NCBI RefSeq assembly: GCF_030315685.1
Contig: NZ_JASXSI010000020.1
Location: 27,731-91,730, forward strand
Origin: Gordonia sp. ABSL11-1
GTDB taxonomy: Bacteria > Actinomycetota > Actinomycetes > Mycobacteriales > Mycobacteriaceae
Length of the DNA: 64,000 nt
Direction of reading: 5' to 3'
Each line of letters begins with the position of its first letter. Positions within the stretch are counted from its first letter, which is position 1. A program made the position numbers and the translations under genes. Below are positions 56,257 through 64,000 of the stretch, in pieces. Below the pieces are notes generated by a model. It ran no database searches. It saw only the letters and a program-made list of their open reading frames with translations, and had not been told where the DNA came from.

Positions 56257-57063
56257 TCAGCTGTTGTGCGAGTCCCGCCACTTGCAGAGCGCCTCGAGCA
56301 CGGTCAGATCGTAATCCGGGCCGCCGGCACCGATGGTGATCAGCGAGATACCCGCCGCGACCAGCTCATCCGCCTTCTTCAGCGCATCGTCGGGATCGGT
56401 CGAGTTGAGCCCGGCCGAGTGCTCGATCGCCGACGGATCGCGTCCGACGTCGGCGCAGTGCCGGTCGAGGATCTCCGACTTGCGCTCATAGGTCGGCACA
56501 TCGACGAAGTAGTGCCAGATGTTCGCGTACTCGGCGACGTGCCGCAACGTCTTCTTCTCGCCGCCGCCACCGATGAGCACCGGGATGTCGCGGGTCGGGG
56601 CCGGATTGAGCTTGCCGAGGCGGTCGGAGATCCGCGGCAGCGCTGCACCGAGATCGTCGAGACGACCACCAGCGGTGCCGAACTCGTAGCCGTACTCGTC
56701 GTAGTCCTTCTGGAACCAACCGGAGCCGATGCCGAGGATGAGCCGCCCGTCGGAGATGTGATCGACGGTCCGCGCCATGTCGGCGAGCAGTTCCGGATTG
56801 CGGTAGGAGTTGCACGTCACCAGGGCGCCGATCTCGACGCGGGTGGTCTGCTCGGCCCAGGCGCCCAACATCGTCCAGCACTCGAAGTGCTCCCCGTCGG
56901 GGTCGCCGTAGAGCGGATAGAAGTGGTCCCAGTTGAAGGCGATGTCGACGCCGAGATCCTCGGCACGCCGGACGGCGTCGCGGATCCGGGAGTACTGCGG
57001 CGCGTGCTGCGGCTGCAGCTGGACACCGATACGGACGGGGAAATCGCGGGCGGTGAAGGTCAT
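56257..57063 (-). CDS. LLM class F420-dependent oxidoreductase
   Basis: 268 residues, luciferase-like TIM barrel. VDIAFNWDHFYPLYGDPDGE and RLILGIGSGWFQKDYDEYGY are the mycobacterial F420 LLM signatures, and VLIGGGGEKKTLRHVAEYAN the phosphate-binding turn. It reduces or oxidises an unknown substrate with F420. ATG 57063 starts the conserved region. Divergent from the broken aminotransferase gene across 75 bp. Confidence 0.9.
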   Translation of the reverse strand: MTFTARDFPVRIGVQLQPQHAPQYSRIRDAVRRAEDLGVDIAFNWDHFYPLYGDPDGEHFECWTMLGAWAEQTTRVEIGALVTCNSYRNPELLADMARTVDHISDGRLILGIGSGWFQKDYDEYGYEFGTAGGRLDDLGAALPRISDRLGKLNPAPTRDIPVLIGGGGEKKTLRHVAEYANIWHYFVDVPTYERKSEILDRHCADVGRDPSAIEHSAGLNSTDPDDALKKADELVAAGISLITIGAGGPDYDLTVLEALCKWRDSHNS

Positions 57064-57138
57064 GACGCCAGTCTGCCGAAAGAAGGGCGGCACGTCATTG
57101 TCCGAATTCGCGGACCACGCGCACGATAAGCGGGGACC

Positions 57139-58098
57139 GTGACCTCTGCACCGATGGCGCCCGAGCTCTCCGCACTGCGTCGGCGCACCAGCGTGAAGTG
57201 GTGGTCCCACCCCGACGACGTCCTGCCGATGTTCGTCGCGGAGATGGATTTCGCGCTCGCGCCCGTCGTCGCCGACGCGATGGTCGCGCAGACCCGGACC
57301 TCCGACGTCGGGTACTGCAACGGTCCCGGACAGGTCGGAGAGGCGTTCCGCGGATTCGCCGATCGTCAGTGGGCCTGGGCTGTCGATCCCCGCCGACGTC
57401 CGCCTGACGACCGATGTGAGCGCGGTGATCGTCGAGGCACTGCGCGTGGCCATCGAGCACGACGACCAGGTCATCATCACCCCACCCGTGTACCCGCCGT
57501 TCTTCGGGCTGATCCCCGGGGCCGGTGGCGCCTCGTCGAGGTTCCGCTGTTGTGCCGGAGTCCAGGAGACTGGTCGCTGGATCTGACCGGCATCGAGGAT
57601 GCACTTCGCGCGGGCGCCCGGGCGGTGTTGCTGTGTCACCCGCACAATGCTCCGGGGCCGGTGCATCCCCGCGAGGATCTCGCCGCAGTGGCCGAACTGG
57701 CCGCAGCCCACGATGCCGTCGTGGTCAGCGACGAGATCCACGCCCCGCTCGTCCATCACCTCGAGCCGACGTTCGTCCCGTTCCCGTCGGTGCGCGACGC
57801 CGCCCGCGAGGTCGGCATCGCCGCACCGAGGCGGCCTTCACCGGCGGTGACGACTGGTGGTGCTGCACCGCCCGGCGGCGTCGTACCTCGCCTGGCTCGA
57901 CCTGCGCGCACTCGGGCTCGGCGACGACCCGGCCGTCGCGATCCTCGAACACGGACGCCTCGCGCTGCACTGCACTCCCGCCCCGCGTTCGGTGAGCAGG
58001 GCCGCGGCTTCGCCCGGGTGACCGTCGGATGTGCCCCGGAACTGGTCGAGCAGGGTGTGCAACGCATCGTCGACACTGTGCACGCCCTCGGGCGGTGA
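57139..58098 (+). pseudogene. Broken MalY/PatB-type aminotransferase (C-S lyase)
   Basis: The first 80 residues (SVKWWSHPDDVLPMFVAEMD) and the middle (ARAVLLCHPHNAPGPVHPRE, VVVSDEIHAPLVHH) are clear MalY/PatB sequence. Between 57384 and 57530 the homology runs in another frame (DVRLTTDVSAVIVEALRVAI), starting at a CCCC run. After VGIAA near 57823 about 70 residues with the SASKAxNLAG lysine segment are missing. TEAAFTGGDDWW then reads in a different frame, another block of about 20 residues is gone, and RPAASYLAWLDLRALGLGDD and the FGEQGRGFARV end follow in further frames. Several shifts plus loss of the PLP lysine mean no activity is possible. Confidence 0.85.
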
Positions 58099-58133
58099 GT
58101 CCGCTGGAGGGTCGTTGACCTCTGCTTTTCCGG

Positions 58134-58198
58134 CGTTGCAACGTTGGGTACGTCGCTGCAACGCAGGTGCAACGAGCTCTCTCCTACTCTGTGCAACA
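58134..58198. promoter_or_regulatory. Array of TGCAAC repeats upstream of the aldehyde dehydrogenase operon
   Basis: TGCAAC occurs at 58137, 58157, 58168 and 58192; the first is part of the palindrome CGTTGCAACG (58134-58143). Spacings of 20, 11 and 24 bp are near whole helical turns. The array ends 75 bp before the start codon, where an activator of alcohol/aldehyde genes would bind. No regulator gene lies next to it. Confidence 0.6.
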
Positions 58199-58272
58199 GA
58201 TCACATGTCCACCGGTGCGTGGCGCGTGTGACACCCCTGACACCTCAATCGGAACAACATGAGGAGCACGAG

Positions 58273-59796
58273 ATGAGCGTCTACGCGAAGCCGGGTACCG
58301 AGGGATCGGTGATGAGCTTTGAGTCGCGATACGACAACTGGATCGGTGGCCAGTGGACCCCGCCGGTGAAGGGTCAGTACTTCGAGAATCCGTCGCCGGT
58401 CGACGGCAAGACGTTCTGCGAGGTGGCGCGGTCGACCGCCGAGGACATCGAGCTCGCGCTCGACGCCGCCCACAAGGCCGCACCGCAGTGGGGCAAGGTC
58501 TCCGTCGCCGAGCGGTCGCTGGTGTTGCTGCGCATCGCTGATCGTCTCGAGGAGAACCTCGAGAAGGTCGCCGTCGCCGAGACGTGGGACAACGGCAAGG
58601 CCGTCCGCGAGACCCTCGCCGCCGACATCCCGCTGGCGATCGACCACTTCCGCTACTTCGCCGGCGCGCTGCGCGCCCAGGAGGGTTCGATCTCGGAGGT
58701 CGACGAGGACACCGTCGCCTACCACTTCCACGAGCCGCTCGGCGTCGTCGGGCAGATCATCCCGTGGAACTTCCCGATCCTGATGGCCGTGTGGAAGCTG
58801 GCCCCCGCCCTCGCCGCCGGCAACGCGGTGGTGCTCAAGCCGGCCGAGCAGACCCCGGCGTCGATCCTCTACGTCATGAGCCTGATCGCGGATCTGCTGC
58901 CGGCCGGTGTGGTGAACATCGTCAACGGCTTCGGCGTGGAGGCCGGCAAGCCACTGGCCTCGAGCAACCGCATCCGCAAGATCGCCTTCACCGGTGAGAC
59001 CACCACCGGCCGCCTGATCATGCAGTACGCCTCGGAGAACCTCATCCCGGTCAGCCTGGAGCTCGGTGGCAAGAGCCCGAACATCTTCTTCGACGATGTG
59101 ATGAGCAAGGACGACGGCTTCCTCGACCGTGCGCTGGAAGGCTTCTCGATGTTCGCGCTCAACCAGGGCGAGGTCTGCACCTGCCCGAGCCGCGCGCTGA
59201 TCCAGGAGAGCATCTACGACGACTTCATCGCCAAGGCCGTCGACCGCGTCAATCAGATCAAGCAGGGCAACCCGCTGGACACCGACACGATGATGGGTGC
59301 GCAGGCCTCCAACGATCAGTTCGAGAAGATCAGCTCCTACCTGGCCATCGGCCGGGAAGAGGGCGCGAAGGTGCTCACCGGTGGCGAGCCCGCCGATCTC
59401 GGCGGCGACCTGTCGGGCGGCTTCTACATCAAGCCGACCGTCTTCGACGGCCACAACAAGATGCGCATCTTCCAGGAGGAGATCTTCGGCCCGGTGCTCG
59501 CGGTGACGACGTTCAAGGACTACGCGGACGCCATCCACATCGCCAACGACACCCTCTACGGCCTCGGCGCCGGTGTGTGGAGCCGTGACGGCGCCACCGC
59601 CTACCGCGCGGGACGTGAGATCCAGGCCGGTCGTGTGTGGACGAACACCTATCACGACTACCCGGCACACGCCGCGTTCGGCGGCTACAAGCAGTCGGGC
59701 ATCGGTCGCGAGAACCACCTGATGATGCTGGAGCACTACCAGCAGACGAAGAACCTGCTGGTTGGTTACGCTCAGAACGCCAAGGGTTTCTTCTGA
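58273..59796 (+). CDS. Aldehyde dehydrogenase (acetaldehyde/ExaC-type)
   Basis: 507 residues from ATG 58273 with GAGGAGCACGAG upstream. [19 protein letters not shown] (cofactor motif), [12 protein letters not shown] (general base Glu) and [16 protein letters not shown] (catalytic Cys in EVCT) are all present. The EVCTCPSR form, the [21 protein letters not shown]-terminus and the DUF779 neighbour mark the acetaldehyde/long-chain aldehyde branch used in alcohol and alkane oxidation. No alcohol dehydrogenase is adjacent. The DUF779 gene follows after 18 bp. Confidence 0.94.
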   Translation: MSVYAKPGTEGSVMSFESRYDNWIGGQWTPPVKGQYFENPSPVDGKTFCEVARSTAEDIELALDAAHKAAPQWGKVSVAERSLVLLRIADRLEENLEKVAVAETWDNGKAVRETLAADIPLAIDHFRYFAGALRAQEGSISEVDEDTVAYHFHEPLGVVGQIIPWNFPILMAVWKLAPALAAGNAVVLKPAEQTPASILYVMSLIADLLPAGVVNIVNGFGVEAGKPLASSNRIRKIAFTGETTTGRLIMQYASENLIPVSLELGGKSPNIFFDDVMSKDDGFLDRALEGFSMFALNQGEVCTCPSRALIQESIYDDFIAKAVDRVNQIKQGNPLDTDTMMGAQASNDQFEKISSYLAIGREEGAKVLTGGEPADLGGDLSGGFYIKPTVFDGHNKMRIFQEEIFGPVLAVTTFKDYADAIHIANDTLYGLGAGVWSRDGATAYRAGREIQAGRVWTNTYHDYPAHAAFGGYKQSGIGRENHLMMLEHYQQTKNLLVGYAQNAKGFF

Positions 59797-59814
59797 TCCG
59801 AAGAGGTGCAACAG

Positions 59815-60240
59815 ATGACCACCGAACAAACGATCCCTGATCGGGTGGTCGCCACAGACTCCGCCGTGCAGCTCCTGACAAAATTGTCGGAGCTGCACGG
59901 CGGACTCATGATCCACCAGTCGGGTGGATGCTGTGACGGCTCGGCCCCCATGTGTTATCCGGTCGGCGAGTACCGCGTGGGCCAGCGCGACGTGCTCGTC
60001 GGCGAGATCGAACTCCCCGAGCTGATTCCCGATGTCCGCGTGTGGATCAACGGAGACCAGTTCGATCTGTGGAAGCACACGCAGTTGATCCTCGACGTCG
60101 TGAAGGGCCGCGGCGCGGGGTTCAGTCTCGAAGCCCCCGAAGGTGTCCGGTTCCTCTCGCGGGCAAGGGCTTTCAGCCCGGAGGAGAACGAGGCGCTGGC
60201 GGCCAGTCCGCCGCTCACCGGCGCGACGGCGGGAATCTAG
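59815..60240 (+). CDS. DUF779 protein, partner of aldehyde dehydrogenase
   Basis: 141 residues from ATG 59815 with AGAGG upstream. The conserved core is ELHGGLMIHQSGGCCDGSAP followed by MCYPVGEY, with a Cys-Cys pair and a third Cys that could bind metal, then WKHTQLILDVVKGRGAGFSL. It is found next to this type of aldehyde dehydrogenase across actinobacteria and proteobacteria, but its function is not established. Same transcript as the dehydrogenase. Confidence 0.93.
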   Translation: MTTEQTIPDRVVATDSAVQLLTKLSELHGGLMIHQSGGCCDGSAPMCYPVGEYRVGQRDVLVGEIELPELIPDVRVWINGDQFDLWKHTQLILDVVKGRGAGFSLEAPEGVRFLSRARAFSPEENEALAASPPLTGATAGI

Positions 60241-60279
60241 CTCGCCGACAACACACCTCACAACCTCATTCGGGTGAGG

Positions 60280-61158
60280 TCACATCACTGGCGAGGGTGA
60301 GTCGTCGAGCCACCACGCGCGCACCATGCCCGGCGGCCTGCCCGGCTCGATGTAATGCTCGGTGCCGAACGCGAACGGGAACGCCTCGACGGGGATCTCG
60401 AGCAGCTGCCGGACGTCGCTCTGACTGGCGTGACAGGCGAGCGCCTCGCGCTTGGCCAGCACGTCGTCGCCCAGGTCCACCGCCCAGTGCAGCTCGGCCT
60501 CGGGCGTGCCGATGGGGTTGCCGTCGTCGCCGCTGGTGTCCGGGTCGAAACCCTCCATACCCATCTCGGTCATGGCCACGAACAACTGTCGCATCAGATC
60601 TCGATTCATGGTGACCTCGAGATAGCGGGGCCGGCGCGCCGCGATCTCGACCGCGGCCAGCGTCGTGCGGTGCAACATGATGTGATCCGGATGGCCGTAT
60701 CCGCCGTGCCAGTCGTAGCCGACGACGACGTCGGCGGCCTCCTCGTCGAACAGGTCGCCGAGTCGGCGGGCGGCCTCGTCGGGATCGGCGCGAGAGAAGA
60801 TGCCGTCGGCGTGATTGCGTGCCCATCCAGTCATCCCGGAGTCGGAGTAGCCCAGCCACGCGACCCGCGCGGTCCCGGTGATGAGCGCTGAGGCCTCGGC
60901 CTCGCCGCGTCGTCGACTCGCGATCGTCTCGCCGGGCGCCAGGTCGTCGGGCACGTCGTCAGGATCGATTTCCCCGTCGCTACGCTCGCCCGGATCGATT
61001 TCCCCGTCGCTACGCTCGCCCGGATCGCCATCGGTGCAATAGACGACGACCACCCGGTGTCCTTCGCGCGATGCGCGGATCATGCTGCCCGCCGTTGCCG
61101 TGCCCTCGTCGTCGGGGTGGGCATGGACGAAAACGATTGTGCTCACGGCCTCGATCAT
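60280..61158 (-). CDS. PIG-L family deacetylase (mycothiol MshB/Mca type)
   Basis: 292 residues. Zn ligands in VHAHPDDEGTA near the start and GGYGHPDHIMLHR in the middle; YDWHGGYGHPDH is typical of the GlcNAc-inositol deacetylase and mycothiol S-conjugate amidase group. It should act on mycothiol or a related glycolipid or conjugate; MshB and Mca cannot be separated by eye. An in-frame 30-bp duplication (ERSDGEIDPG then ERSDGEIDPD) lengthens an acidic loop at about 50-70. ATG 61158 and GTG 61146 are both possible starts. Confidence 0.88.
   Translation of the reverse strand: MIEAVSTIVFVHAHPDDEGTATAGSMIRASREGHRVVVVYCTDGDPGERSDGEIDPGERSDGEIDPDDVPDDLAPGETIASRRRGEAEASALITGTARVAWLGYSDSGMTGWARNHADGIFSRADPDEAARRLGDLFDEEAADVVVGYDWHGGYGHPDHIMLHRTTLAAVEIAARRPRYLEVTMNRDLMRQLFVAMTEMGMEGFDPDTSGDDGNPIGTPEAELHWAVDLGDDVLAKREALACHASQSDVRQLLEIPVEAFPFAFGTEHYIEPGRPPGMVRAWWLDDSPSPVM
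60962..61021. repeat. Perfect 30-bp tandem duplication in the PIG-L gene
   Basis: Two identical 30-bp units (60962-60991, 60992-61021), each coding for ten residues of an acidic loop. No base differs between the copies, so the duplication is recent or kept uniform by conversion. Confidence 0.95.
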
Positions 61159-61252
61159 GTCATCGGTTGCGGCGGGCACGATCGTGACATGCTGCGCCCG
61201 GACGGGACGCCGGAAGGTGACGCCGACGACGTGGTCACCACGATCCAGGCGA

Positions 61253-62458
61253 TCACCGAGCACTGGACCTGAACACCACCAGTCCCAAACCGGCGAGCAC
61301 CAGCACGCCGACATAGCCCGCCGCGCCGGCCCAGCCGAACGACGAGAAAGCCAGTCCGCCAAGCGCTCCCACGACAGAGCTGCCGAGATAGTAGTGGAAC
61401 AGATAGAGCGACGATGCTTCCGCACGGTGGTCCGTGGCGCGTGCCGAGACCCAGCCGCTGGCGACGGAGTGGGCGGCGAAGAAGCCTGCGGTGAACAGGA
61501 ACATGCCGACGAGGACCGTGGGCAACCAGTCCGGAACGGTCAGTCCGAGGCCGGCGAGCATGATGAACACGGACGCGACCAACACGCCCCGACGGCCCAT
61601 CCGGTCGGCCAGGCGACCCGCGTAGGTGGCGGAGAACGTGCCGGCCAGATACATGAGGAACACGGTCGCGACGACAGCTTCGCTGAGGTCGAAGGGGTGC
61701 TGAAGCAGGCGGTATCCGAGGAAGTTGTAGACCGTGACGAACCCGCCCATCAGCACGAACGCGACGATGAACAGCGGCAGCAGCGCGGGATCGCGGAGGT
61801 GATCGCCGAGATTGCGCAGAGTCGTCGTCGGCGAGACGTGCTGCGGGGTGAAGAATCGCGACGCCGGAACCGTCGTCCAGAAGACGAGCGCGAACGCCAG
61901 AGAGACGAGGCACGCGATCTCCAGCGCCCACTGCCACGACACCAGGTCGACGGCGAACCCGGGGATGAGTCGCCCGGTCAGGCCGCCGATCGTCGTGCCC
62001 GCGACGTACCGGCCCATCGCAGTGCCGAGCGAGCGTCCGTCGACCTCCTCCGCGAGGTAGGCCATCGCGACAGCGGGCACCCCGGCGCAGAGCACGCCCT
62101 GCAGCGCCCGTCCGCCGAGCATCACCTCGATCGTCGGCGACCAGGGCAGCAGGATGCCGATCACAGACGCGGCGACCGCGGAGATGACCATGACGCGAAC
62201 GCGGCCGAATCGTTCGGAGAGGACGCTCGCGGGGATGATCGCGGCCGCCAGGAAACCGGTCGTCAACGACACCGCGAGCGCGGACGTCGTCGGCGAGATG
62301 CCGAAATGGTCCGAGAGTTGCGGGAGCAGTGCCTGCACGTAGTACAGCGCCATGAACGTCGTCATGCCCGCGGCGAACAGTGCGATCGTCGCGCGTCGAT
62401 ACCCGTGAGTGCCAGGAAGGTGGCGGGTCGTGGTGGTCATGGTGTCCGTCGTCGTCAT
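61253..62458 (-). CDS. MFS transporter (YnfM-like), LysR-associated
   Basis: 401 residues, 12 helices. ASVLSERFGRVRVMVISAVA and GRLADRMGRRGVLVASVF are the two MFS loop motifs; ALYYVQALLPQLSDHFGIS is typical of the YnfM/CynX-like branch. It is divergent from the LysR gene, the usual layout for a LysR-controlled exporter. The 94 bp after its stop, before the PIG-L start, hold nothing clear. Confidence 0.92.
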   Translation of the reverse strand: MTTTDTMTTTTRHLPGTHGYRRATIALFAAGMTTFMALYYVQALLPQLSDHFGISPTTSALAVSLTTGFLAAAIIPASVLSERFGRVRVMVISAVAASVIGILLPWSPTIEVMLGGRALQGVLCAGVPAVAMAYLAEEVDGRSLGTAMGRYVAGTTIGGLTGRLIPGFAVDLVSWQWALEIACLVSLAFALVFWTTVPASRFFTPQHVSPTTTLRNLGDHLRDPALLPLFIVAFVLMGGFVTVYNFLGYRLLQHPFDLSEAVVATVFLMYLAGTFSATYAGRLADRMGRRGVLVASVFIMLAGLGLTVPDWLPTVLVGMFLFTAGFFAAHSVASGWVSARATDHRAEASSLYLFHYYLGSSVVGALGGLAFSSFGWAGAAGYVGVLVLAGLGLVVFRSSAR

Positions 62459-62489
62459 CGTCGTCCAGCGTCACACCACGACTCCTGTT

Positions 62490-62545
62490 GCTCAAAATGA
62501 ATTGTTGTATGATTTCTCGTTCAATATTGAATAATTGCAGCTAAC
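62490..62545. promoter_or_regulatory. AT-rich divergent promoter with LysR-type symmetry
   Basis: The 96-bp gap between MFS and LysR genes is strikingly AT-rich for this genome. TTCAATATTGAA (62520-62531) is a perfect palindrome, and TGAATTGTTGTATGATT precedes it. The arrangement suits a LysR recognition site with an adjacent activation site. Confidence 0.6.
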
Positions 62546-62554
62546 GTGGGTGCC

Positions 62555-63469
62555 ATGCACCACGAACTCGACTGGTTCATCGCGATCGCCGAAGCGGAGA
62601 ACCTGACGGCAGCGGGCGAGCAGGTCCGGGTGTCGCAGCCGACCCTGTCCCGGTTCGTCGGACGTCTGGAAGCCGACCTCGGTGTCGAGCTGTTCGATCG
62701 GCACGGGCGACGGCTGGTGCTCAACAGGTTCGGGCAGGTCTACCTCGAACGCACGCGACGTGCCCGCGTGCAGCTGGACGCGGCCCGCCGCGAGATCGAC
62801 GAGTTGCGCCGCCCGGCTCGAGGCGTCGTCCGACTCGCATTCCTGCACTCCTTCGGCATGATGCTCGTGCCGGATCTCATCCGTGGCTTCCGTGACGCCA
62901 ACCCGCGTGCCCGGTTCACGCTGACGCAGGACGCCGCGGCCACGGTCATCGATCACGTGGTGAACGGCGACGCCGATCTCGCGATCGTCTCGCCGAGGCC
63001 CATGCGTACCGACACGGCGTGGCACGCGATCGCCGAACAGACGCTGGCGCTGGTGGTTCCGCGTGGTCATCGCTTCGCGGACCGCACCACGATCGGACTC
63101 GCCGAGGTCGCCGACGACGAGTTCATCGTCATGGAACGCGGATTCGGCATGCGGCGGATCTTCGACGAGCTGTGTGCCGCCGCCGACATCGCGCCGACCG
63201 TCACGTTCGAGTCGGCCGAACTGACGACCATCACCGGACTCGTCGGAGCCGGACTCGGCATCGGGGTCGTGCCGGTCGACGACCCGGACCCGCAGCGCGG
63301 AGCCGCGTCCGACGTCGCGCTGATCCCGCTGACGGGGGAAACCCGTGAGATAGGCCTGACCTGGTTCCGTCCGCGACCGCTGCCCGAGGCGGCGGAACGA
63401 TTCAAGGAATTCGTGGTGCGGAGAAATGCGGGCACGCCGCCGCATACACGAACCCGATCCCGGAATTGA
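62555..63469 (+). CDS. LysR-family transcriptional regulator
   Basis: 304 residues from ATG 62555. The HTH is DWFIAIAEAENLTAAGEQVR with VSQPTLSRFVGRLEADLGVE, then the LysR effector domain (LAFLHSFGMMLVPDLIRGF; GLVGAGLGIGVVP). Closest in form to regulators of neighbouring MFS exporters such as YnfM/CynX types. GTG 62546 is a less likely longer start. It should activate or repress the divergent transporter. Confidence 0.93.
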   Translation: MHHELDWFIAIAEAENLTAAGEQVRVSQPTLSRFVGRLEADLGVELFDRHGRRLVLNRFGQVYLERTRRARVQLDAARREIDELRRPARGVVRLAFLHSFGMMLVPDLIRGFRDANPRARFTLTQDAAATVIDHVVNGDADLAIVSPRPMRTDTAWHAIAEQTLALVVPRGHRFADRTTIGLAEVADDEFIVMERGFGMRRIFDELCAAADIAPTVTFESAELTTITGLVGAGLGIGVVPVDDPDPQRGAASDVALIPLTGETREIGLTWFRPRPLPEAAERFKEFVVRRNAGTPPHTRTRSRN

Positions 63470-63534
63470 TCATGGTGATATCTGCGCAGAAAGGGTGGAT
63501 ACGGACGTAGTCAGTTCGTCGGCGTGCGAGCGCT

Positions 63535-63852
63535 GTGTCCGAGAACGACTCCACTCACAACGATGTCATGGAGGCACGATCCGAATGGACCGCGGACGCG
63601 GCGTCGTCGGGTCAGTGGTGGGCGACTCGACAGTTGGGCACCATCCCGCGTGGTCAGACCGCCACGCTGGCCGAGTTGTTGCTCCAGGCCGGTGACAAGG
63701 CCGTCGTCGACGACTACGGCATCTCCAGCCAGCCCAACACCCCGGGCGCCAAGGTGAACGTCGACAACGTGAGTTTCAACGGCTGCACGACCCAACTTCG
63801 CCGCCACAGGTGCGGGTGGCGCCTTCGGTTCGCTGGAGTCGCTCATTCCCTG
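63535..63852 (+). pseudogene. Frameshifted ORF of unknown family
   Basis: From GTG 63535 the reading SGQWWATRQLGTIPRGQTAT, LAELLLQAGDKAVVDDYGIS and VNVDNVSFNGCTT looks coding. Near 63795 the frame turns to Arg-rich nonsense, while a neighbouring frame continues NFAATGAGGAFGSLESLIP and stops at TGA 63850-63852. A one-base indel would join them into a protein of about 105 residues. The N-terminus lacks a signal peptide, so the gene may be truncated at both ends or mis-assembled. No family recognised. Confidence 0.5.
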
Positions 63853-64000
63853 ACCGGAAGTGGCTCGGCCGCCTGAGCGTTCCGCGGAACGTTCAGGCGG
63901 CCGCCGCCGACCGGTGTGGTTGCGTCGGCGGCGATGTCGGGGTTGGGCTCCCAACCGTCGGGCGTGCCGGTGGCCGGTGCGCGTTCGATCACCGAACCAT
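63843..64000 (-). CDS. C-terminal end of an unidentified gene (partial)
   Basis: An open minus-strand frame enters from the window edge and ends at TGA 63845-63843 with RLNVPRNAQAAEPLPVRE. Upstream it reads APATGTPDGWEPNPDIAADA, a Pro/Ala-rich tail with normal codon use. The visible 50 residues contain no domain. It would overlap the end of the frameshifted ORF by about 10 bp. Confidence 0.5.
   Translation of the reverse strand, partial: GSVIERAPATGTPDGWEPNPDIAADATTPVGGGRLNVPRNAQAAEPLPVRE
63867..63902. terminator. Strong 17-bp hairpin
   Basis: GGCCGCCTGAGCGTTCC and GGAACGTTCAGGCGGCC pair with one mismatch around a 2-nt loop. It lies 15 bp after the stop of the frameshifted ORF and could end its transcription. 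It also falls within the reading frame of the partial minus-strand gene. No T-tract follows. Confidence 0.6.

Noticed and set aside
58201..60261. 686-codon minus-strand frame opposite the aldehyde dehydrogenase and DUF779 genes
   Set aside because: Shadow of the plus-strand codon pattern; no recognisable motif.
1..64000. tRNA, rRNA, integrase, transposase or attachment-site duplications
   Set aside because: None could be recognised by reading; a covariance-model search would be needed to exclude small RNAs.

Overview
The window looks like a chromosomal segment of a mycolic-acid actinobacterium close to Gordonia (Gordoniaceae/Nocardiaceae). The grounds are very high GC with strong GC3, many GTG starts and ATGA/GTGA overlaps, and mycobacterium-like gene sets. 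These include pcnA / mutT4-type NUDIX / Rv3909-like DUF6049 protein / MurJ-pseudokinase fusion, an MFS-YqgE...LeuS neighbourhood like Rv0037c-Rv0041, and an RDD-SpoIIM-DUF58-MoxR-DUF4350-DUF4129 cluster like Rv3689-Rv3695. A mycothiol-type PIG-L deacetylase, an F420-type LLM oxidoreductase, a glucosylglycerate hydrolase and a KstR box (cholesterol regulon) point the same way. The genus is inferred from gene content; no rRNA is present to confirm it. No rRNA, tRNA, CRISPR array, prophage or intact insertion sequence was seen.

Layout. 0-5.5 kb: a partial TetR regulator diverges from a sterol-desaturase-family gene across two 20-bp palindromes; then a secreted alpha/beta hydrolase (frame conflict at its start), a PLP decarboxylase and an MFS carrier, all on the minus strand behind murJ. 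5.5-13.6 kb: the envelope operon NUDIX - DUF6049 - MurJ/pseudokinase, translationally coupled. 13.8-18.6 kb: CCA-adding enzyme, diacylglycerol kinase-like lipid kinase, TetR and glycerol-3-phosphate dehydrogenase. 18.6-22.8 kb: class V aminotransferase, a small membrane protein, a protein of DxDxDG repeats, MFS and YqgE. 22.8-30.3 kb: a decayed ORF, a secreted CocE-type hydrolase, a YbjQ/DUF2254-fusion operon, and an operon of an SdpI-like protein with a cysteine-rich tail, a bile-acid-symporter-like carrier and an XRE-cupin regulator. 30.4-35.4 kb: LeuRS, TfoX-N protein and a FadE23-like acyl-CoA dehydrogenase behind a 14-bp palindrome.

35.4-43.7 kb: the RDD / SpoIIM / DUF58 / MoxR / DUF4350 / DUF4129 / DUF7544-like membrane cluster, interrupted by a dihydrofolate-reductase-family gene and a dispanin fragment that ends exactly at a large hairpin. 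43.9-46.8 kb: an HxlR regulator, a thiolase, a ketosteroid-isomerase-like protein under a perfect KstR box, and an SDR. 46.9-50.5 kb: glucosylglycerate hydrolase, a 70-nt hairpin, MFS plus MarR with a palindromic operator, and a small PLDc_N-type protein. 50.5-60.3 kb: PhoX-type phosphatase, two aldehyde dehydrogenases (one with a DUF779 partner and an upstream array of TGCAAC repeats), a TPM-domain protein, an LLM oxidoreductase and a clearly broken MalY/PatB aminotransferase. 60.3-64 kb: PIG-L deacetylase, MFS divergent from a LysR gene, a frameshifted ORF and the end of a partial minus-strand gene.

The window is mostly core chromosome rather than a mobile island. Its most unusual points are the orphan cysteine-tailed SdpI/symporter/cupin operon, the DUF2254 fusion, the dispanin truncated at a palindromic element, the KstR box on an isomerase gene outside any visible steroid cluster, and at least four loci with broken or conflicting reading frames. 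The frame problems could be real decay or assembly error.
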